Assembly: GCA_001898505.1 (NCBI GenBank)
Contig: MKTZ01000027.1
Location: 186,001-250,000 of the forward strand
Direction: 5' to 3'
Origin: Sphingobacteriales bacterium 50-39
Lineage (GTDB): Bacteria > Bacteroidota > Bacteroidia > Chitinophagales > Chitinophagaceae
Length of the DNA: 64,000 nucleotides
Shown: positions 43,782-53,912 of the stretch, in pieces
How positions within the stretch are numbered: the stretch's first letter is position 1
Layout: each line of letters opens with the position of its first letter
Notes under the pieces: generated by a model
What the model saw: only the letters and a program-made list of their open reading frames with translations
Told to the model about the DNA's origin: nothing
Database searches by the model: none
Position numbers and translations under genes: made by a program

Positions 43782-44519
43782 CTACAACAGCAGGGCCGCC
43801 AACAAATAATCCGCAAACAGCACGAGCACACAGCTCACCACCACGGATTTGGTGCTTGCCCTTCCGATCTCGAGCGCTCCGCCCTGTACGTAGTAGCCGT
43901 AATAAGCGGGGATGCTGGAGATGATAAAGGCGAATGTATAAGCTTTCGCCAGGGCGAAGAACACATTATAAGGTTTAAAGAACTGGTGCAATCCCTTGTC
44001 AAAGGCCGCGCCGGATAAAATACCAGTCATGGTGCCGGCCAGCCGGCCTCCCCAGATACCCAGGCAGGCAGAGATGACCACCAGCATGGGGATGACGACG
44101 ATGGCCGCCAGCAGCTTGGGCATGATGAGGTAGGTCTTGGTATTGATGCCCATGATCTCCAATGCATCGATCTGTTCGCTGACACGCATATTCCCCAGTT
44201 CGCTGGCGATCTTGCTACCGACGACGCCGGCCAGCACGATACAGACGAGGGTGGGTGAGAACTCCAGGATCACTGTGTCACGGACTATCTGAGCGATGGT
44301 GGATAACGGGATAAAAGGGCTGACCAGCTGATAGGCTGTTTGCAGGGTGGACACGGCCCCCATGAAGACGGATATGATCACTACAATGCCCAGGGAGCCG
44401 ATCCCGATCTCCGAACATTGATGCATGAATTCTTTCCAGTACATCTTGCCGTTCTCGGGCCTGGAGAACATTCCTTTCAGCATAAGCAGGTATCGGCCAA
44501 ACTCTGTAAAAAAACTCAT
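43782..44519 (-). CDS. MlaE-type permease of a phospholipid ABC transporter
   Basis: A 245-residue permease with five or six membrane helices. GIGSLGIVVIISVFMGAVSTLQ, EFSPTLVCIVLAGVVGSKIASELGNM and SEQIDALEIMGINTKTYLIMPK are typical of the MlaE/YrbE family; the EQIDALE segment couples to the ATPase. It pairs with the MlaF-like gene 27 nt downstream. The maeB stop is 15 nt upstream, so the three are likely one transcript. The MlaD gene expected nearby is missing from the window. Confidence 0.93.
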   Translation of the reverse strand: MSFFTEFGRYLLMLKGMFSRPENGKMYWKEFMHQCSEIGIGSLGIVVIISVFMGAVSTLQTAYQLVSPFIPLSTIAQIVRDTVILEFSPTLVCIVLAGVVGSKIASELGNMRVSEQIDALEIMGINTKTYLIMPKLLAAIVVIPMLVVISACLGIWGGRLAGTMTGILSGAAFDKGLHQFFKPYNVFFALAKAYTFAFIISSIPAYYGYYVQGGALEIGRASTKSVVVSCVLVLFADYLLAALLL

Positions 44520-44534
44520 GAATGAAAATATAAA

Positions 44535-46874
44535 TTATTTATTTTTTCCTCTTTTCCACCAGGGCGCTTTTTTCATCTCATCTTCTGCAGAGACGGGCCC
44601 CTTGCATTTGATCTGTGCGTCCACGACGGCCACCAGGGCCATGTTATAGATCTGACGAACGGAGCTGCCCAGCTGCAGTACATGGACGGGTTTTTTCAAT
44701 CCCAGCAAAATGGGGCCGATGGCGTCTGCTCCCCCTACTTCCTTCAGGAGGTTGTAGGCCACGTTGCCCGCCGCCAGGTTGGGGAAGATCAACGTATTCA
44801 CTTCCTGGTCCACCAGCTCGCTAAAGGGATAGTTCTCTTTGAGCAGCTCGTTGTTCAAGGCGACGCTGGCCTGCATTTCCCCATCGACGATGAGTGAGGG
44901 ATTGCGTTCTTTTACGATCCTGCGTGCTTCCGCCACCAACCGGGCTTCCGGAGAATCGCTCGTGCCAAAGTTGGAATAGCTCAACATGGCGATGCGGGGT
45001 GTAAGATTGAAATTCTGCACCGCCCGGGCGGTGAGGAGGGTGATATCCGCCAGCTCTTCCGCCGTGGGATTGAAGTTCACCGTCGTATCGGCCATGAACA
45101 GCGGTCCTTTTTTTGTCAGCAGCAGGTACATACCCGCGATCTTTTGAACGCCGTCCTCCGTACCGATGACCTGTAAGGCCGGCCGGATCGTATCCGGGTA
45201 GTTCTTTGTCAATCCTGAAATCATGGCATCGGCCTCGCCCGTCTCCACCATCATGCATCCAAAATAGTTCCGGTCGCGCATGACCTTCATGGACTCGTAT
45301 TTATTAAAGCCCCTGCGTCCGCGTTTGGCAAAAAATATCTCGCTAAAACGTTTTCGTTGTTCTTCGTATTGATCGTTGTGGGGGTTGATGATCGGCAGCC
45401 CTTCCAGGTCGATCTGGTTGGCGGCAGCGATGTGGCGTATCTTCTTTTCATCACCCAGCAGCATGGGATAGGCTACTCCCTCGTCATAGAGGATCTGCGC
45501 CACCTTGAGAATCTTGAGGTTGTCGGCTTCCGCAAATACCAGGCGTCGGGGTTCGCTGCGTGCCTTGGTGCCCAATACTCTTACCAGCTGATTGTCCAGA
45601 CCGAGCCGGCGATTGAGCTCGATGGCGTACGTGTCCCAATTGTCGATGGATGTCTGTGCTACTCCGCTGTCCATGGCAGCGCGGGCCACGGCGGGTGCGA
45701 TGGTGGACAGGAGCCGGGGATCCAATGGTTTGGGAATGATATAGGTGGGGCCGAATACGATGTTCTTTTCGTTGTAGGCCATGTTCACGATGTCGGGTAC
45801 GGCTGTCTTGGCCAGATTGGCCAGCGATTGTACAGCGGCCAACTTCATGGCTTCGTTGATTTGCGTGGCCCTTACATCCAGGGCGCCGCGGAAGATAAAA
45901 GGGAAGCCCAGTACATTGTTCACCTGGTTGGGATAATCGCTCCGACCCGTGGCCATGATGATATCGTCCCTTACCTCTGTCGCTACCTCATAACCAATCT
46001 CAGGATCGGGATTGGCGAGGGCGAATATGATCGGCCTTCTCGCCATAGACTTTACCATCTCGGCGGTCACCACATTGCCGATGCTGAGGCCTATGAACAC
46101 GTCCGCGTCTTTCATGGCTTTATCCAGGGTCGTATCGGCTGTCTTGATAGCAAACTTTTTCTTTTCTTCATCAAGGTCCGTACGTCCCTGGTGCAGGACG
46201 CCATCTTTATCGAATAGGGTGAAGTTTTCGTATTTGGCTCCCAGGGCAACATAGAGCTTGACACAGGCCATGGCTGCCGCTCCCGCCCCATTGACGACAA
46301 AGCGTACCTTGTCGATCTTCTTTTTCTGTAGTTCAAGGGCATTCAGCAGGGCCGCGCTGCTAATGATGGCCGTACCATGCTGGTCATCGTGCATCACGGG
46401 GATCTTGAGGGAATCCCTGAGCTGCCGTTCAATGTAAAAGCATTCCGGGGCCTTGATATCTTCCAGGTTGATACCGCCGAAAGTAGGTTCCAGCGCCTTG
46501 ACGATCTGTACAAATTTCTCGGGGTCCTTTTCATTGATCTCGATGTCGAATACATCGATGTCGGCGAATATTTTGAATAATACACCTTTTCCTTCCATCA
46601 CGGGTTTGGAGGCTTCGGGACCGATGTCACCCAATCCCAGTACGGCGGTGCCATTGCTGATCACGGCCACCAGGTTGCCCTTGGCGGTGTACTTATAGAC
46701 GTCGTCAGGATTTTTGTGGATCTCCTTGCAGGGTTCCGCGACTCCGGGAGAATAGGCCAGGGAGAGATCCCGTTGGGTCTTCGCCTCTTTGGTAGGCACG
46801 ACTTCGATCTTGCCCGGTCGCCCTTTGGAATGGTATTCAAGCGCCTGCTCTTTGCGGAGCTGTTTTTTTTGCAT
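44535..46874 (-). CDS. maeB: NADP-dependent malic enzyme with phosphotransacetylase-like domain
   Basis: A 779-residue two-domain protein that decarboxylates malate to pyruvate with reduction of NADP. Residues 1-430 are the malic enzyme part ([52 protein letters not shown]). The remaining part is PTA-like ([19 protein letters not shown]) and is regulatory rather than catalytic in studied MaeB proteins. I start at the ATG at 46874, since it begins at the usual [11 protein letters not shown] region; an in-frame ATG at 46925 would add 17 residues. It heads the operon with mlaE, mlaF and the PEBP gene. Confidence 0.93.
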   Translation of the reverse strand: MQKKQLRKEQALEYHSKGRPGKIEVVPTKEAKTQRDLSLAYSPGVAEPCKEIHKNPDDVYKYTAKGNLVAVISNGTAVLGLGDIGPEASKPVMEGKGVLFKIFADIDVFDIEINEKDPEKFVQIVKALEPTFGGINLEDIKAPECFYIERQLRDSLKIPVMHDDQHGTAIISSAALLNALELQKKKIDKVRFVVNGAGAAAMACVKLYVALGAKYENFTLFDKDGVLHQGRTDLDEEKKKFAIKTADTTLDKAMKDADVFIGLSIGNVVTAEMVKSMARRPIIFALANPDPEIGYEVATEVRDDIIMATGRSDYPNQVNNVLGFPFIFRGALDVRATQINEAMKLAAVQSLANLAKTAVPDIVNMAYNEKNIVFGPTYIIPKPLDPRLLSTIAPAVARAAMDSGVAQTSIDNWDTYAIELNRRLGLDNQLVRVLGTKARSEPRRLVFAEADNLKILKVAQILYDEGVAYPMLLGDEKKIRHIAAANQIDLEGLPIINPHNDQYEEQRKRFSEIFFAKRGRRGFNKYESMKVMRDRNYFGCMMVETGEADAMISGLTKNYPDTIRPALQVIGTEDGVQKIAGMYLLLTKKGPLFMADTTVNFNPTAEELADITLLTARAVQNFNLTPRIAMLSYSNFGTSDSPEARLVAEARRIVKERNPSLIVDGEMQASVALNNELLKENYPFSELVDQEVNTLIFPNLAAGNVAYNLLKEVGGADAIGPILLGLKKPVHVLQLGSSVRQIYNMALVAVVDAQIKCKGPVSAEDEMKKAPWWKRGKNK

Positions 46875-46970
46875 ATTGGAAAATTGGTCCCAGGCCCGCC
46901 GCAGGCTGGTCTGAAATCGGTGCAAAATACGAAAATGCAGCTAATTACGGGTACCACCCCTGCCGGGGCA

Positions 46971-48152
46971 TTACCCGAACTGGACCTGGCTACCCAGCCA
47001 GGCCATCATCCCTACTCCGATGCCGATGGCGGATTCGTCAATATTGAAGGTCGGCGTATGTACGCCCGAGGTAATCCCTTTTTCCACATTCATGACGCCA
47101 AGACGGTAAAAGCAACCCGGGATCTGGCGGGTGTAATACCCAAAATCCTCCGCTCCCAGCCTTACCTCCGTCTCCAAAACGTTGTCTTTACCAATGAATT
47201 GTGCTGCCGTGGCTCTTGCTACCTCATCCAAGGCCTCATTATTATACACCATGGGGTAGCCCACGTCGATGTGCAGGTCGATGTCGGCGCCCATACTATG
47301 TACCAGTTCTGTGGCTTGTTTGCGGATCAACTCATGCGCCCGGAAGCGCCATTCCTCATCCATCGCCCGAAAAGTGCCCATGAGCTTCACCTCGCTGGGG
47401 ATCACGTTGGTAGTATGGCCGCCCTGTACGGAAGTAATGGATAATACGGAAGGCGACAGGGGATTTCTATTGCGGCTGATGATCTGTTGGAGGGCTACTA
47501 CCAGGTGGGATGCCACCAGTATCGTATCCACTGTGAGATGGGGCGCGGCTGCGTGTCCGCCCTTGCCCTTGATGGTGATATACAATTCGTCGGCGCTGGC
47601 CATTACCATTCCTCCCCGGAAGCTCAGCTTGCCCGTATCCAGGCCGGGATGTACGTGAAGGCCGAATATGGCTTGAGGAACAGGATCTTTTAAAACGCCC
47701 TCTTTGATCATCAGGCTGGCCCCGCCGGGATTCTTTTCTTCACCCGGCTGGAAGATCAGCTTGATCGTACCTTCCCATTCGTCCTTGAGCTCCTGAAGGA
47801 TCCGCGAGGCGCCCAACAGGATGGTGGTATGGACGTCATGGCCACAGGCGTGCATGACGCCTTCGTTGCGGGATTTGTACGGAACATTGTTCTCTTCACG
47901 GATGGGCAGGGCATCCATATCTGCACGGAGGGCGATTATGCGTTTGTCCGGGTTTTTTCCTTTTATCAACCCGACTACTCCTGTTTCCGCCATTACTTTA
48001 AAAGGGATCCCAAATTCCTTCAACCGGCTCTGGACGAATTTTGACGTCTCGAATTCCTTGTAGCTTAGTTCCGGGTGAGCATGCAGATGATGCCGGATAT
48101 TGATAAAGTCGGAGCTGTAGCGGCTTACCAGCTGCTGTATCTTATCTTTCAT
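46971..48152 (-). CDS. M20 family amidohydrolase / aminoacylase
   Basis: A 393-residue dinuclear metal hydrolase, M20D group, that removes acyl groups from amino acids or related amides. LHAHPELSYKEFETS and IALRADMDALPI lie in the first 90 residues. The metal ligands HACGHDVHT (around 102-110) and EEKNPGGASLMI follow, then a dimerisation lid (FRGGMVMASADELYI and GHAAAPHLTVD) and a C-terminal GAEDFGYYTRQIPG. N-acetyldiaminopimelate deacetylase or a general aminoacylase are both possible. Its start overlaps the end of the SPOR gene by 11 bp. Confidence 0.92.
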   Translation of the reverse strand: MKDKIQQLVSRYSSDFINIRHHLHAHPELSYKEFETSKFVQSRLKEFGIPFKVMAETGVVGLIKGKNPDKRIIALRADMDALPIREENNVPYKSRNEGVMHACGHDVHTTILLGASRILQELKDEWEGTIKLIFQPGEEKNPGGASLMIKEGVLKDPVPQAIFGLHVHPGLDTGKLSFRGGMVMASADELYITIKGKGGHAAAPHLTVDTILVASHLVVALQQIISRNRNPLSPSVLSITSVQGGHTTNVIPSEVKLMGTFRAMDEEWRFRAHELIRKQATELVHSMGADIDLHIDVGYPMVYNNEALDEVARATAAQFIGKDNVLETEVRLGAEDFGYYTRQIPGCFYRLGVMNVEKGITSGVHTPTFNIDESAIGIGVGMMAWLGSQVQFG

Positions 48153-48609
48153 TATTTCCCTCCTCTTTCAGCCTGTCCGGTGTGACCTCGATGGTGTCCC
48201 GGATGATATACAATCCGGAAGGGAATAGAGAGGACAGCTGTTTGATAAATTCCTCGGCCTCTTCCTGGGTGCGGAAATTACCTATTCGCAATTTATAGTT
48301 GGGAGGCTGGTACAACAGATAGGGTTTTACATCGGGGAATTGCTGGTAGATCTTTGTTTTGGCGGCGAAAACCTTGTTGCGGTCGGGGGAGTTCATTACC
48401 TGTATCCGGAAGCCTGGCATGGACCTGCGGCTGTCCCTCGTAGTTTCCTCATTGATCTCCATTTGTTTGCGGATCAGCAGGTCTACGCGGGGGTCCTTGT
48501 GGACAACAATAGCGCCTGTGTCCTTGTGGATGGCCAGGCTGCCTGTGTCTATCTGGGCCAGGGCCCGCGTGGAAAGAAATAGTGATAGGATAATTAGAAT
48601 TTTATACAT
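48142..48609 (-). CDS. SPOR domain exported protein
   Basis: A 155-residue protein with a signal peptide (ILIILSLFLSTRALAQ) and a C-terminal SPOR domain from about residue 68 (GFRIQVMNSPDRNKVFAAK, then YKLRIGNFRTQEEAEEFIKQL). SPOR domains bind denuded peptidoglycan at division sites, so the mature protein is likely periplasmic. I use the ATG at 48609; the open frame upstream overlaps the deoC 3' end. The two flanking genes are 5 nt away (deoC) and overlapping (M20), so it is in an operon. Confidence 0.88.
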   Translation of the reverse strand: MYKILIILSLFLSTRALAQIDTGSLAIHKDTGAIVVHKDPRVDLLIRKQMEINEETTRDSRRSMPGFRIQVMNSPDRNKVFAAKTKIYQQFPDVKPYLLYQPPNYKLRIGNFRTQEEAEEFIKQLSSLFPSGLYIIRDTIEVTPDRLKEEGNNER

Positions 48610-48614
48610 ATAAT

Positions 48615-49277
48615 TTAATATTCTTTTGTGGTGGTGGGCTGGCCCTTTATGATATCGACACTTGCACTGCACCCCAACCTGTCTGCGCCGGCTTCGATCA
48701 GCTGCCGGGCAAATTCATAGGTACGGATACCGCCCGAGGCTTTGATCTTTATACTATCGGGAAGGTGCTGCCGCATGAGCCGTACTGCCTCTATCGAGGC
48801 GCCTTTTTCGGCGTAACCCGTGGATGTCTTTACAAAATCCACGCCTACTCTGGCTGCGATGTCGCAGCAATGGAGGATTTCCTGATCCGTGAGGATGCCG
48901 CTCTCGATAATAACCTTTATTATCTTCTTATGGCTATGGATCAATCCTGTCAGCTGCTGTAGCTCTTTTTCAATATAGACCCAGTCACCAGCCCGTAATG
49001 CTACCAGGTTGATGACCATATCGAGCTCATCGGCGCCATCGAGGAGAGCCTGCTCCGCCTCTGCCATTTTAGCTTTCCGTACCGAATAGCCGAAGGGAAA
49101 ACCAATTACTGTGGCGATCCTGGGAGCCTGAGTACGTGCAAAAGTGACCAGAGAAGGGGGGATACATACTGCCGCAAAGCCATATTGCACCGCCTCTTCA
49201 CATATCTTTTTAATTTCCATATGTGTAGAGGTTGGCTTTAAGATCGTATGGTCGATATAGGATGCTATGTTAATCAC
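48615..49277 (-). CDS. deoC: deoxyribose-phosphate aldolase
   Basis: A 220-residue class I aldolase that splits 2-deoxyribose 5-phosphate into glyceraldehyde 3-phosphate and acetaldehyde in nucleoside breakdown. IDHTILKPTST is the N-terminal signature. IKVIIESGILTDQE and VDFVKTSTGYAEKGA carry the proton-shuttle and Schiff-base lysines, and IKASGGIRTYEFARQL the third lysine. It starts the three-gene minus-strand cluster with the SPOR and M20 genes. The 103 bp to the divergent amidohydrolase gene must contain both promoters; I see no clear box. Confidence 0.95.
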   Translation of the reverse strand: MINIASYIDHTILKPTSTHMEIKKICEEAVQYGFAAVCIPPSLVTFARTQAPRIATVIGFPFGYSVRKAKMAEAEQALLDGADELDMVINLVALRAGDWVYIEKELQQLTGLIHSHKKIIKVIIESGILTDQEILHCCDIAARVGVDFVKTSTGYAEKGASIEAVRLMRQHLPDSIKIKASGGIRTYEFARQLIEAGADRLGCSASVDIIKGQPTTTKEY

Positions 49278-49380
49278 CGAATGTCCCCTTCAAAATTACC
49301 GTTGATACAATATTTAAAGGCTAAAATTACTCCATTTGTCTAAATTGGGGGCCATTTTTAACGGGACTAAAATTAACAAC

Positions 49381-52300
49381 ATGAGAAACTACCGACATCG
49401 TCCGCGAGGTAAGACCTTTCTTCTCCTCACGGCGTTGCTTACCACTGTTCTTATCACTTCGGCCCAGTCTACCTTCCCCGTCAACGGTGTCGTTGATCCC
49501 AGGGAAAAATGTTATGCTTTTACCAATGCTACGCTCGTGAAAGACGGGCAGACCACTGTGACCGGCGCCACGCTTCTTATCCGGGATGGCCTCGTCGTCA
49601 GCGCCGGTAAGGGTGTCGTTATTCCAAAAGATGCTGTCGTCATCGACTGCAGCGGTAAATATATCTATCCCTCCTTTATCGATATTTTCAGCGACTATGG
49701 GGTGCCTACCGGGGAAAGACAACCACGTGCCTTTGATTTCAGGGCTCCTGCGCAGCTTTCGTCTAATACAAAGGGCGCATTTAACTGGAACCAGGCCATC
49801 CATCCCGAGACGGACGGTTCCCATCTCTTTGTTGTAGACGATGCAAAAGCCAAGCCGTTGCGTGATCTGGGGTTCGGTACGGTACAGGTTGTTTCCAAGG
49901 ATGGTATTGCCCGTGGTACCGGTGTGGTAGCCACGCTGGCGGATGATAAGGAAAACCTGGTCATTGTCAAGACAAAGTCCTCTGCCAATTACTCCTTTAA
50001 TAAGGGAACTTCCACCCAAAGTTATCCCAGCAGTGTCATGGGCAGTATCGCCCTGTTGCGGCAAACTTATCTGGATGCCGCCTGGTATAAGAACCAACCT
50101 ATGCATGAAGGCGCCAACCTCAGTCTCCAGGCATTCAATGACGAGCAGACGCTGCCCCAGATATTCGAAGGCGGTGATAAATGGACGGATATGGAAGGAG
50201 ACAGGGTAGGAGATGAATTTGGGGTACAATTCATCATCAAGGGTGGTGGAAATGAATACCAGCGTATCGATGATATAGCTGCCACCAAGGCCAGCTTTAT
50301 CCTTCCCCTGAATTTCCCACAGCCTACGGATGTGGAAGATCCCAACGATGCGCGTTTTGTGTCTCTGGCGGATATGAAGCACTGGGAGCTGGCCCCTGGC
50401 AATCCGGCGGCCTTTGAGAGAGCGGGGATACCTTTCTGTCTTACGACCGCCGACCTCCGGGATGTAAAGCAGTTCACGGCCAATCTTCGTAAGGCCTTTG
50501 AATATGGGCTCACCGAAGGCAAGGCATTGGACGCGCTGACGAAGACGCCCGCTACGCTGTTGGGTATATATAATAAGGTAGGCAGCCTTGAAGCGGGCAA
50601 ACTGGCCAATTTCCTTATTACTACGGGTGATGTATTTGGCGAAAAAACCAATATAGTCGAGAACTGGATACAGGGAAAGAAATATGAGGTAAAAGAGGAT
50701 AGCTGGAAAAATGTACGCGGTCAGTATACCCTTACTATTACGTCGGCTGCGGGTGTTGCGACCAGCTATATACTGGATGTAAAGTCGGCGAGTTCGGCCA
50801 ATGTTATTGCGAAAGATACGCTTGCCGGTAAATTCGCCTATGATGGGCATCTTGTCTCCCTGAACTTTGGGCCTGCGGCTGGTGGACGAGGACCGAAGGG
50901 AGGTCGTGATTCGGCCAGTGCCGGTGGAAGAGGAGGAGGCGGCTTTGGCGGCGGACGTCCCGCACAGCTTACGCATCTTAGCGGTGCAGTATATGCCGAT
51001 GGTTGGAATGGAAATGGTACCGACAGCGCCGGTAATTGGGTTGTCTGGACGGCCGTCTGGTCCAAGGCTTCGGCTCCCGAATCCGACAGCAGCCGTAAGC
51101 GGCCTCTGCATGTTGGGAAGGTAACTTATCCTTTTGATGGTTATGGATGGGATTCGCTGCCCGCGCAACGGGATCTATTGATAAAGAATGCCACCGTCTG
51201 GACCAATGAAAAAGAAGGCCGGCTGGAAAATACCGATGTGTTGGTGAAGGGCGGGAAGATTGCCCAGATAGGCAAGAACCTGTCTGCCGCGGGGGCGCTT
51301 GTTATCGACGGCGCCGGTAAACATCTGACGCCCGGCATTATCGATGAGCACTCGCATATCGCCGCCTTCTCCATTAACGAGGGGGCTCAGTCCGTCACAT
51401 CCGAAGTGAGGATCGCCGATAATCTCAACCCGGAAGACGTCAATATCTACCGGCAGCTCAGCGGTGGCGTCACCTCCTCCCATATACTGCATGGTTCCGC
51501 CAATACCATCGGCGGGCAGACCCAGCTGATCAAGCTGCGTTGGGGACAGGATGACGAAGGGCTTAAGTTTAAAAATTGGGACCCCTTTATCAAGTTTGCG
51601 TTGGGTGAGAATGTAAAGAGGACCACTTCCCAGAGCAACAACCGATTCCCCGACACACGTATGGGGGTCGAGCAGGTGCTGATGGACGCCTTTACCCGGG
51701 CCAGGGATTATCAACAGGCGAGAAAGGCCGCGCCGGGTGTGACCCGCCGTGACCTGGAGCTGGATGCATTGGTGGAAATACTGGAGCACAAGCGGTTTAT
51801 CACCTGTCACTCGTATGTACAGAGCGAGATCACGGGGCTTATGCGGGTGGCCGAAAAGTTCGGGTTCCGCGTGAATACTTTTACCCATATCCTGGAAGGA
51901 TATAAGGTGGCCGATAAGATGAAGGAGCATGGGGCCAGCGCCTCTACCTTCTCCGACTGGTGGGCGTATAAACAAGAGGTGGTGGATGCCATCGCTTATA
52001 ATGCCGCCATCATGGTGAAGGAAGGTCTCAATGTCTGTATCAACTCCGATGATGCCGAGCAGGCCCGTCGTTTGAACCAGGAGGCCGCCAAGAGTGTCAA
52101 GTACGGAGGCCTGTCCGAAGACGAAGCGTTCAAGATGGTGACCCTGAACCCTGCGAAAGCGTTGCATGTGGCCGATAGAGTAGGCAGCATCAAGACCGGT
52201 AAGGACGCCGACCTGGTATTATGGACGGACAATCCTCTCAGCATCTATGCCAAGTCCGAGAAGACCATCGTGGATGGGATCATCTATTACGATATGGATC

Positions 52301-52503
52301 ATGATGCTGCGTTGCGCAAAAGCATAGCTGCCGAGCGCAACCGGCTTATACAAAAGATGCTGGCCGAAAAGAAGTCCGGAACGCCGATGCGTCCGGCGGA
52401 ACCCAGCTTCCATGTCGAGCTCGATTGCGGTGACCATGGCCGTCATGACGGACTGCTGACCATCGATGGGGATGGAAGCGTCGAAGACACAAATGCCAAT
52501 TAA
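49381..52503 (+). CDS. secreted amidohydrolase with a degenerate first lobe
   Basis: A 1040-residue exported protein with signal peptide LLLTALLTTVLITSAQ. Residues 35-440 form an amidohydrolase-like lobe whose HxH motif is replaced (YPSFIDIFSDYGVP). Residues 600-1000 are an intact imidazolonepropionase-like lobe with H657-x-H659 in DEHSHIAAF and a downstream DAEQARRL and LNPAKALHV. Between them lies a 28-residue Gly/Arg-rich low-complexity loop (about 500-528). I start at the ATG at 49381; a TTG at 49336 is unlikely. It forms an operon with the smaller amidohydrolase 19 nt on. The substrate is unknown. Confidence 0.85.
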   Translation: MRNYRHRPRGKTFLLLTALLTTVLITSAQSTFPVNGVVDPREKCYAFTNATLVKDGQTTVTGATLLIRDGLVVSAGKGVVIPKDAVVIDCSGKYIYPSFIDIFSDYGVPTGERQPRAFDFRAPAQLSSNTKGAFNWNQAIHPETDGSHLFVVDDAKAKPLRDLGFGTVQVVSKDGIARGTGVVATLADDKENLVIVKTKSSANYSFNKGTSTQSYPSSVMGSIALLRQTYLDAAWYKNQPMHEGANLSLQAFNDEQTLPQIFEGGDKWTDMEGDRVGDEFGVQFIIKGGGNEYQRIDDIAATKASFILPLNFPQPTDVEDPNDARFVSLADMKHWELAPGNPAAFERAGIPFCLTTADLRDVKQFTANLRKAFEYGLTEGKALDALTKTPATLLGIYNKVGSLEAGKLANFLITTGDVFGEKTNIVENWIQGKKYEVKEDSWKNVRGQYTLTITSAAGVATSYILDVKSASSANVIAKDTLAGKFAYDGHLVSLNFGPAAGGRGPKGGRDSASAGGRGGGGFGGGRPAQLTHLSGAVYADGWNGNGTDSAGNWVVWTAVWSKASAPESDSSRKRPLHVGKVTYPFDGYGWDSLPAQRDLLIKNATVWTNEKEGRLENTDVLVKGGKIAQIGKNLSAAGALVIDGAGKHLTPGIIDEHSHIAAFSINEGAQSVTSEVRIADNLNPEDVNIYRQLSGGVTSSHILHGSANTIGGQTQLIKLRWGQDDEGLKFKNWDPFIKFALGENVKRTTSQSNNRFPDTRMGVEQVLMDAFTRARDYQQARKAAPGVTRRDLELDALVEILEHKRFITCHSYVQSEITGLMRVAEKFGFRVNTFTHILEGYKVADKMKEHGASASTFSDWWAYKQEVVDAIAYNAAIMVKEGLNVCINSDDAEQARRLNQEAAKSVKYGGLSEDEAFKMVTLNPAKALHVADRVGSIKTGKDADLVLWTDNPLSIYAKSEKTIVDGIIYYDMDHDAALRKSIAAERNRLIQKMLAEKKSGTPMRPAEPSFHVELDCGDHGRHDGLLTIDGDGSVEDTNAN

Positions 52504-52522
52504 TCATGCCAATAATAGAAAA

Positions 52523-53851
52523 ATGACAATAAGAATAAAATATTTCTTTTTTGTGGCCTTTTCGCTGCTGTCGCTGGTTGTGTGTGGCCAGGACGACGTA
52601 TACCCAGCTGCGGCGTACAAGGGTAAACTTTATATCACCGGTGGCACCATCCATATCGGTAATGGTCAGGTCATCGAAGGCGGCACTATTGCCGTGGACA
52701 ATGGAAAGATCGTACAGGTGGGGCAGAATATCTCCGTCCCTTCCGGCAGTGATGTAAAAGTCATCGACGCCAAAGGGCGTCAGGTATATCCCGGTCTTAT
52801 ACTACCCGTCACCGATCTGGGGCTGAAAGAGATAGCCAATGGTGTACGCGGCTCCAACGATTATGAGGAACTGGGCGATCTCAATCCCAGTGTTCGCAGC
52901 ATCGTCGCGTACAATACGGATTCCAAGATCATCAATACCCTGAAGGCAAACGGTGTCCTGCTGGCCAGTGTTACGCCCTCCGGCGGTACTATCAGCGGCG
53001 CCTCTTCCGTCGTGCAACTGGATGCATGGAACTGGGAGGATGCGGCGTATAAGATGGATGGGGCCATACATGTGAATATGCCTTCCTTTATCGTGCGTCC
53101 CCGCCGCTTTGGCAGACGTCCAGGGGCCGAGCCGCCTACCGATCCCACAAAGGAGGCCCTGGATAAAGTAGAAGAGATAAAGGCTTTTTTCCGGGAGGCA
53201 AAGGCCTATTTACAAATGCCTTCGCACAAGGAGACCAACCTGAAGTTCGAAGCTGTGAAGGGGCTTTTTTCCAAACAGCAGAAGCTCTTCGTGCATGGCG
53301 ACCAGGTCAAGCAAATGCTGGTGGCCGTGGATTTTGCCAAGGAATTCGGATTCGACGTGGTCATCGTCGGAGGCAGTGAAAGCTGGCTGATAGCGCCCTT
53401 GTTAAAAGCCAACAATATCGCCGTCATCCTGAACCAGGAGCATGCCCTGCCGACTACGGAGGACGATGATGTGGATCAGCCTTATAAGACCCCGGCAGCG
53501 CTACAAAAGGCCGGTGTTCTCTTTGCCCTCAATGACGATCACGACGAAAGCAGGTACCGCAACCTTAGCTTCAACGCGGGTACGGCCACCGCCTATGGTC
53601 TCACAAAAGAGCAGGCATTACAGGCCATCACGCTAAACAGCGCCAGGATACTGGGGATAGATGACCGCGCCGGCTCGCTGGAGGCAGGAAAGGATGCCAA
53701 TATCGTCATCAGCGGGGGAGATATCCTGGATATGCGGACGAGCCTTATCGAACATTGCTTTATACAAGGCCGGGAAGTGAGTTTGGAGAACAAACAGACA
53801 CAGCTATATCATCGCTATATGTCTAAATACGGATTAACGCCGACGCCATAG
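52523..53851 (+). CDS. secreted amidohydrolase homologue lacking the HxH motif
   Basis: A 442-residue exported protein with signal peptide YFFFVAFSLLSLVVCGQ. The composite beta sandwich (GKLYITGGTIHIGNGQVIEGG) and the end (ITLNSARILGIDDRAGSLEAGKDA) match metal-dependent amidohydrolases. At the place of HxH it reads QVYPGLILPVTDLGL, so the first metal ligands appear lost. It resembles the degenerate first lobe of the upstream protein, and the pair probably works as a complex or partner. The start ATG at 52523 is 19 nt after the upstream stop; earlier in-frame ATGs give no signal peptide. A terminator follows. Confidence 0.83.
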   Translation: MTIRIKYFFFVAFSLLSLVVCGQDDVYPAAAYKGKLYITGGTIHIGNGQVIEGGTIAVDNGKIVQVGQNISVPSGSDVKVIDAKGRQVYPGLILPVTDLGLKEIANGVRGSNDYEELGDLNPSVRSIVAYNTDSKIINTLKANGVLLASVTPSGGTISGASSVVQLDAWNWEDAAYKMDGAIHVNMPSFIVRPRRFGRRPGAEPPTDPTKEALDKVEEIKAFFREAKAYLQMPSHKETNLKFEAVKGLFSKQQKLFVHGDQVKQMLVAVDFAKEFGFDVVIVGGSESWLIAPLLKANNIAVILNQEHALPTTEDDDVDQPYKTPAALQKAGVLFALNDDHDESRYRNLSFNAGTATAYGLTKEQALQAITLNSARILGIDDRAGSLEAGKDANIVISGGDILDMRTSLIEHCFIQGREVSLENKQTQLYHRYMSKYGLTPTP

Positions 53852-53879
53852 GAAGCACTGTCAATTTTTGTTTATCTTA

Positions 53880-53912
53880 GCTCCGGCGCCTATTCCGCGC
53901 CGGAGCCTTTTT
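53880..53912 (+). terminator. intrinsic terminator ending at the next start codon
   Basis: A perfect 10-bp stem GCTCCGGCGC / GCGCCGGAGC with a 7-nt loop, then C and five T, ending directly before the ATG at 53913. It stops the amidohydrolase operon but also sits inside any leader of the following lipoprotein gene. Confidence 0.85.

Noticed and set aside
49327..51168. 613-codon open frame on the minus strand inside the first amidohydrolase gene
   Set aside because: It is the mirror of a strongly coding plus frame with signal peptide and family motifs; the antisense translation has no recognisable domain.
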